Shown: in pieces, positions 56,108 to 64,000 of the stretch
How positions within the stretch are numbered: the stretch's first letter is position 1
How the letters are laid out: each line of letters opens with the position of its first letter
Origin: Botrytis cinerea B05.10
Lineage: Eukaryota; Ascomycota; Leotiomycetes; Helotiales; Sclerotiniaceae
Assembly: GCF_000143535.2 (NCBI RefSeq)
Contig: NC_037313.1
Span: forward strand, 1,433,501-1,497,500
DNA length: 64,000 bases
Direction of reading: 5' to 3'
Translations under genes and position numbers: made by a program
Notes under the pieces: model-generated
The model's database searches: none
What the model was told of the DNA's origin: nothing
The model's input: the letters and a program-made list of their open reading frames with translations, nothing else

Positions 56108-58404
56108 CGTAGATTCGCTACAAAAGTTTTTCATTGCGCAAAAAGTTTTTGATTTTTTTCTTATCAAAACACCAGATTTGTGTCCAGCGTCCCTTTGCCA
56201 GAACTGCTTGTCAGCGATGGTTTAAGGTTGTATGCTGAGGCAGTTCGATCGTCTATGGAGCCATCAACCTACCAAGGTAATTTATGATGTCAATATCCGA
56301 TCGACAAATCTCAGAATGATCGGTCCTTATGAAACTTGAGTCGCTTCGGCTGATTCGGTGGATGAGTGTACTGAAGACGTCAGATTCCAAATCTGTTTGC
56401 CTAGGCTGTTAGCCCTTGAGGTTGCGGAATAACCCTCTCGTCTACATTTCAATCTTGGGAATTTGCATTATGAAGCAACACTTGATTACGATCTACGACA
56501 CCTCTGAATTTACACGGCGATTGCGCAGATCTATGAGAGACTTGTGGAGGATACATATGAGTGGTGGACTATCTGCGAAGACATTGAGAAGAGGCGTCAT
56601 CCTCATCTGGTCGTTGTTCCGCTCGAATAAAATTTAATGGAAGGCATGCGTGTTGCGCGTTAGGTTGAGTATTATGTAGAGATCACGTATGTCATAGTCT
56701 TGCTTGGGCAGAGAAAAGGCCCGATACATAATCTATTATTGAATTTCAAACTTTCTTCCGTTGAATGACATGTAGCTTCTCATGCAATACTGTGCACGCA
56801 TCGGGATTATGTACCGTTACGGCACTTCGCCCTACCTCGAGTACCTCCTTTCACCTTGGCTTACGAGACTCATAGCCGGGCTGTATCCCTCTATCCTGAA
56901 GATGGAAGCTGAACTTGGACCTGGACCTTGTTGGCTCGCACTTGCATGATCTGTGATATGACCATAGCAATGGGCCGATGGTTCGCTCACGCACTGGGCC
57001 GTCAATCGTGCATGCAGAATATTATACCTGGTATGCATCCGGCAGGCGGCTAGTTGTCTCATTTGACGCAAAAGCTACGTGCCTCGGATATCAATTACAA
57101 GGTGCATTGCTCAATCAAAGAAAGTACTAGATTCCCGGGTTGCAACCTCGGTATACCTGCTAATCTCTTACCAGACGACCCTGCCCTGCAGAATACTTTT
57201 CTACATGGTGTTTTCTCGACCATGGCTCGTCATTCGATCGGATAACGGATAATCTTTAGGTGCCGCAATTGTCTATGCCGCCGTTGTCAAATCGTTCAGG
57301 GACCCGATCTCTCTAGCCACTATTCGTATTTGGCTCATATTAAGGAGTGGTGGACATCTCCACAGAATCTTCAAATGCAGCTGCATGCTTGTCATATTGT
57401 GCAGAGTACAAAGTATCGATGCTACGACCAGCCTTCTCTCCCTGAATCTCAAGATCTATCATGCTCGCCTACGAGGACAGGAACAAACTCCAAGAACAAG
57501 CTCCAACTTCAGGCCATGGATGAGCCGATATACACCTGCATCGAGGATCATTACCAGACAATCTCCAGACTCATATGTGCCGCACATCAAATGCAGAGCC
57601 AGAAAACGTGCTCAGACGCAGCGCGGGGTTGGAATTCAGGCTGTGGCTGCAGACAGGGAACGGCCCGATTAGATAGAGAACGGCATGTGTGGGGACCCCG
57701 GACTAGCGAATACTTACGAATACAATGTAATTGCTGACTGCGGGGTTGGAAATCATATGAAGTTATACACACTTCATCTTGCTCAAGCTAGTGAGTATCG
57801 ACTAACGCATGTATCAATCGAGATCTTCAAGCACATTTCAGCTGTTTTCATTAGACGAAATGGTCGTCGTGCCGTCTGTCTAAAGACTACCCAAGTACGG
57901 TTGATCATTGACTACTTGGTAGGGACACTCAATCACATCTAGACACGATCTTTCAGGGGCCACTTTTACATGCGTACCAATGAACTGAGAAGAGGGTCCT
58001 AGCTTGTTACTGTGTATTTAAGAGGAAGGGGAGGAAAATCAAGGATTTTAAATTATTCAACTTCACGGTAAGCATTTAGCACATTCAAACCTTCACATAT
58101 TGAACGGCATAACGTTGCGCCTAAACTTTCTCAAAAGGGTTCTACCTCCGAACCGCACGCAACATCGTGACTGCCTCCGTACCTTGCAGCTACACAAACA
58201 AAAAACGCAAATTTCTGTCCGCCCTTGATTAGCTCATCTTACCCCTACAGTGCTACCTTGATTCAACTACCTCTCGTTCACACTATTGCAAAAAATACCC
58301 TGGAGACTTCGGATGCGTCAAGACACCTAGTATCCAAAGGCACAATTCGGTCCTACATACCTTTATCCATGACTTGGGTCTAGACGGAGAGTCCTTCTCG
58401 CCAA

Positions 58405-58412
58405 TATAAATA
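58405..58412 (+). promoter_or_regulatory. TATA box of the glucoamylase gene
   Basis: TATAAATA lies 85-92 bp before the ATG at 58497. An earlier in-frame ATG at 58416 follows this box by only 4 bp, so transcripts starting 30 or more bp downstream of the box would exclude it. Confidence 0.6.
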
Positions 58413-58496
58413 GCCATGGCTTCTTCTCTGCTTTCCTCCCTCAGCTCCATCAGCACTTTCAACAGCACTCAGATCCTCCAAGCTGTTCAACCTATT

Positions 58497-60676
<2,180 letters not shown>

Positions 60677-61211
60677 TCGTGAGGATTTTTCTCGTATTCT
60701 GGGAACAGATGAGGTGGTGGTGGTGATGGAAAGTTTGGGGTAGTGAGATACATGAGAGGGATTTTATGATTGTATGAATGAATTAATTGATTATGGTACA
60801 TAGCGTCAATTGGTATTATCGCACCATTGCAGTTTCATCAAAGCCTGACATCATGTGTGCATGTGTGCATGTGTATGTGTGTATGTGTGCGTGTGTTTCT
60901 CTAATAATCTCCTCAGAAATCATCCCAAGTATTTCAAGATAAGCTCAAAAGACCACAATTTTAAAGATGCTCGGGTCGCTGATAGCAAGATCTATCCTTC
61001 GCATGACTTATCATCATATAAGAATGGCAATCAAGTGAAGTAAATAACAGAAATAGTAGCAAATCTGCAACATTAATCAATTCCGAAAGGTTCCCTCAAC
61101 ATCCCATCAATCTGGCCCCCTTTATCTTGAAGCGACAATTTTATCTCTAGGGAGCTTCTCAAAAGTAAGAAAACCCTCCTAAGCGACTTTATGAAATGTG
61201 ATTCAAGCTCC
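60677..61211. other. convergent intergenic region
   Basis: This lies between the 3' ends of the glucoamylase (+) and SUB1 (-). It contains a TGTG/TGCATG-rich simple repeat at about 60854-60898 and nothing else. Confidence 0.5.
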
Positions 61212-62096
61212 TCATTCTTCCTCGTCACTCGTAGCTTCAATGTTTTCCTTCTTGCCCTTTTGCGCTGCTGGCTTGACTTTTTTATTTTTGCTCTTGGATT
61301 TTTTGTCGGCCTCCGAGTCTGTCTCTACGGCTTCTTCCTCTTCTTCATCGTCGTCAACCAACTCTTCTTCTTCCTCGTCTTCCTCCGCCTCTTCTTCTTC
61401 GGGACCAACGTCAATACCTTTTTTCTTAAGATTGGCGTTGATCTGGGGGATGGATCTGAGGAAATTTTTGTATTGGTCGACTGTTAAGGAGATGCCCTAT
61501 TTATTCCTCGTTAGCATTTCCCTGATTTTCTATTCTTTCTTTTTTCCTTCCAAGAATTGTACACGTGTAGGATTTGCAAGCATGGTGTCTGTGGAACTGC
61601 GCCGAGCAAACGCGGGGGAGGGGGAAGAGGCAATAAAACAAACCTTTTTTCCAGGCAATACATTTCCATCTTTCTCATAGAACTCGCGGATGTTGATGAG
61701 TGTTTGACCTTTGAAGTCTGAGAGCTCGATCTTGCGAGGGGTGCGACCGGTGGAGAGGTCCCATGAAGGGGAGATTGCAGAGGAGGAGGATGTGGGTTTG
61801 GCTGTTGTAGTGGCTTTGGTGGCTTTGGTGGTCTTGGATTTCTTAGACTGAGGAGTGTGTTAGTGAGGGTTGGGGAGTTGTGAGTTGTGAGATGTGTTTG
61901 GATGGAGAGGGGCAATTTATTTAGAATTGGGTTTGGATGATGCAAGAAAGAGAATGACAGAAAACATTGAGGACCACTGAATTGAATTGGGAGTGGGAGA
62001 GTGGTTTACCTTGCGAACAGCACCATCATCATCGGAAACGAAACCACCATCAGAGTCGTAAGTCTCGACAGGTTCGGCGCGAGCTCGTTTTGGCAT
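61212..62096 (-). CDS. SUB1: transcriptional coactivator Sub1 (PC4 family)
   Basis: Three minus-strand exons, 62096-62010, 61847-61644 and 61496-61212, all in phase 0 with introns of 162 and 147 nt, give 191 residues. The N-terminus MPKRARAEPVETYDSDGGFVSDDDG and a Lys/Thr/Ser-rich linker lead into the PC4 single-strand DNA-binding domain (about 60-120): RKIELSDFKGQTLINIREFYEKDGNVLPGKKGISLTVDQYKNFL. The GKKGISLT junction exists only after splicing. The C-terminal 70 residues are a Glu/Asp tract followed by a Lys-rich end. Sub1 binds melted promoter DNA and helps RNA polymerase II and III initiation; this is family knowledge. A single ACGCGT lies about 300 bp upstream of its start, at 62397-62402. 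Confidence 0.92.
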
Positions 62097-63640
62097 TGTG
62101 AGGGTACGAAGAGATTGAATTGAAATATGCGGACTGGGTTTGAACGTGCTTTGTTGAATGGGGATGGATGAATTTGAAGTTTTGAGATCAGATGAGTGCT
62201 GGATCAGCTTATCAATGAGGGGATTATTAGAGGAAAAGGGCGAGGTAAGATTGAATAGAGAATAGAGGAAAGAAGATTAGACGATGAAGTGATTGGGAAG
62301 CTTTGTTTTAGAGTTCAATTTTGGGATGAAAGATGGTTGGATGAATTGGATTGGATTTCATATGGATTCCATCGTCATTCATGCATTATTTGGTTGACGC
62401 GTTGAGATAAGACAGGATGAGAGTTCGCGTTTGCGCGTAAATTGATTTTGGTGGTGTAGATAGTAGATAGATAGATAGTAGGCTCGTGGGCAAGGATGGA
62501 TGGATAAGATGAAGACTCCGTAGATCTACTACGTAGCAGCAAAGACCGATCGATAGCTACAGTACCAGCCAGACATTTCTAAAAATTCAACTGATATTCT
62601 TCCCATGATTTCATTTGATCAAAGTCAAGACATGTACTAAAACCGTATCTTTCCTCTCGAATGCTTCAATTTCGGTACCGATATATTGACCTGTTGGTTT
62701 GATATCGAATTTCTCTTTGTGGGTGTGGTAGATATAGTTTTCACACTCGGCATCGCTCTTGTTTCGGGTAGTGCCTCAGTCAAGCTTTTTTAGCAACGGA
62801 GACGGTAATCCTACCTTCCCTTCCCTCTCTAGCTACAGGGCTGGGGAAAGGGAAGCGGCAATTATCCCTGACGATCCATCAAACCTCGATATTGACTCTG
62901 GACTCTGGACTCTGGACAGCTGGACGTTTCTATTCTTGTTTCAAAGCGCTTTCTGGTGCTTGGGCCTGGTGGACCGTATGTTCTCGATTACGATGGCAGA
63001 AAATGGCCATCGGAAGTGACAATTTGCATGTTTGTTTGCCAACGGAATGAATGACCAAGTGTATAGAAGCGTGAAATGTTAAAAGAAAAGCCGTTTGAAA
63101 AGAGAGCGGGGATTGGTGTACACCGTTGTAAGAAGGCTTGCAGCGTTGTGCGCACAGAAGTAGGTGAAGTGAGTTGTAATCGCTGATAACGAGATTAAGT
63201 TGCCATTTTGTTTCAACTCGGCCTCAAGTTCGCGGCCAAAAGAAAAGGTACACAGTGGTCAAAACCAACACCTCACTGTTCGAAATGGAGTCCATCACTT
63301 CTTCAATGTGAGTCTCGAACACTCTTTCCGTTCTTCTGTCTCTCCGCCTTTCTGTCTTTTGACATTCGACCTTGATCTGAGGACCCTGGTACATGAAGCT
63401 ATTCAAAATAGAAGCTACGCTAAACTAGGCAATGACGATTGACATTCGATTGACATTGCGAGTACGTATACGGTACAAGTAGACTGCCTTGGGATTAACA
63501 TTGCATTAGCATTCCTTCGAACTTCGCACTTTCTGATTCTTTGGCGGCAGCAGCATTGAATCTCCATAACGGTTTCAAACTTTATAACAGAATCAAACAA
63601 TACAACACTGTCAGATAACACAACCACTTGAATGCTCACA
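62097..63640. other. divergent intergenic region, SUB1 / PXA-domain gene
   Basis: About 1.5 kb with no supported gene. It includes a TAGA-type tetramer repeat near 62456-62481, a threefold GGACTCT-type repeat near 62895-62918, and an ACGCGT at 62397-62402. Confidence 0.45.
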
Positions 63641-64000
63641 ATGGACTCAACAAACGAGTCCAAGGTCGCGGAAGTCGCGACCGACGACCACATAACTACA
63701 CGATTGCTACGATTTATTTCTACGGCCTCGACCGAGCAACTTCTTTTGGCAGCCCTTGCTTTAGCATTTGGCACATACATAATATTCGATGGACTATTTC
63801 TTCTCCTCCTTGGAGCCCTAGGCGGTGTCGTCTTACATACAATTTTCACGGAGAAAAGTGCCTTGGCTGTGCGAGAAGAAGCAGTCAAGCCAAAAGACAT
63901 CCAGTATGAATTGATCGAGGCTGGCGCAGGAATCAACTTCGAAAGTTTTCGACCTAAAACTGCCACTGCGTTAAACGACTTAGTTGAAGCCGTCATCCGG
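63641..64000 (+). CDS. PXA-domain membrane protein, N-terminal part (continues past window)
   Basis: The frame is open from the ATG at 63641 to the last base, 120 codons. A short polar N-terminus precedes a hydrophobic region (about residues 34-68) that could form one or two membrane helices. After it comes AVREEAVKPKDIQYELIEAG, then FRPKTATALNDLVEAVIR. The ALNDLVEAVIR helix is the usual opening of the PXA (PX-associated) domain, found in fungal proteins and in sorting nexins such as Mdm1/SNX13 that tether the ER to vacuoles or endosomes. A membrane anchor followed by PXA fits that group, but the rest of the domain is outside the window, so the assignment is moderate. Confidence 0.68.
   Translation, partial: MDSTNESKVAEVATDDHITTRLLRFISTASTEQLLLAALALAFGTYIIFDGLFLLLLGALGGVVLHTIFTEKSALAVREEAVKPKDIQYELIEAGAGINFESFRPKTATALNDLVEAVIR

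Larger units (their letters stand above)
55945..58496. other. divergent intergenic region, SNU66 / glucoamylase
   Basis: About 2.5 kb with no supported gene. A near-perfect palindrome, GCGCTAA-A-TTAGCGC, lies at 56093-56107, about 150 bp upstream of SNU66. A TATA box at 58405-58412 belongs to the glucoamylase. Several 60-135-codon frames between 57050 and 57950 overlap one another in different frames and show no family motif. Confidence 0.45.

Noticed and set aside
57054..57942. Cluster of 60-135-codon frames upstream of the glucoamylase
   Set aside because: They overlap in different frames, have no family motif and cannot be joined by convincing splice sites.
60854..60898. TGTG-rich stretch as telomere-like repeat
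   Set aside because: The units are irregular TGTGCATG/TGTGTATG, not TTAGGG, and lie in a normal intergenic region.

Overview
The window is nuclear DNA of a filamentous ascomycete. The genes carry many short introns (about 50-100 nt, GTAAGT/GTACGT-like donors, CTAAC-like branch sites, TAG/CAG acceptors). The proteins are typical of Pezizomycotina, and the wording of several matches what I know from Leotiomycetes such as Botrytis and Sclerotinia. The species is inference. I see no CRISPR array, operon, rRNA, convincing tRNA or intact transposon.

Layout. 1-411: end of a Pho80-type cyclin gene. 919-10183: two subunits of the ER membrane protein complex, EMC10 (+) and EMC7 (-), flanking a small MGNTSS protein, a Yea4/SLC35B4-type nucleotide-sugar transporter and a repeat-containing Cys-start protein. 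13.5-21.1 kb: a four-helix DUF1761-like membrane protein, a histidine phosphatase with a long proline-rich tail, the NatA catalytic subunit Naa10, and a short-chain dehydrogenase divergent from Naa10. 22.3-23.3 kb: an F-box-like protein with no visible start codon. 25.4-34.5 kb: one giant 15-exon gene for a roughly 2543-residue acidic, disordered protein. 36.7-38.8 kb: ESCRT-III Snf7 and telomere-capping Ten1 sharing a divergent promoter. 40.0-40.5 kb: a three-exon gene for a 115-residue fungal protein, beside a possible decayed relative. 40.5-46 kb is gene-poor. 46-49.8 kb: an FHA/forkhead transcription factor with a poly-Gln tract. 51.5-52.0 kb: a small three-exon Cys-rich protein. 53.9-55.9 kb: splicing factor Snu66/SART1. 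58.5-60.7 kb: secreted glucoamylase (GH15+CBM20). 61.2-62.1 kb: PC4/Sub1 coactivator. 63.6 kb to the end: start of a PXA-domain membrane protein.

Most genes are housekeeping and do not form one pathway. Related pairs are EMC10/EMC7 (ER membrane-protein insertion) and Fkh/Sub1/Snu66 (gene expression). The most unusual object is the giant gene. Thirteen of its 14 introns are phase 1, so all 12 exons between two phase-1 introns are symmetric, and a run of near-equal mini-exons encodes short acidic/proline cassettes. This is the signature of growth by exon duplication. Other leads are a cluster of three ACGCGT sites with no adjacent gene start, a proline-repeat tail on a phosphatase, and two small genes that only appear after splicing. 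All exon boundaries were placed by eye from splice signals and reading frame.
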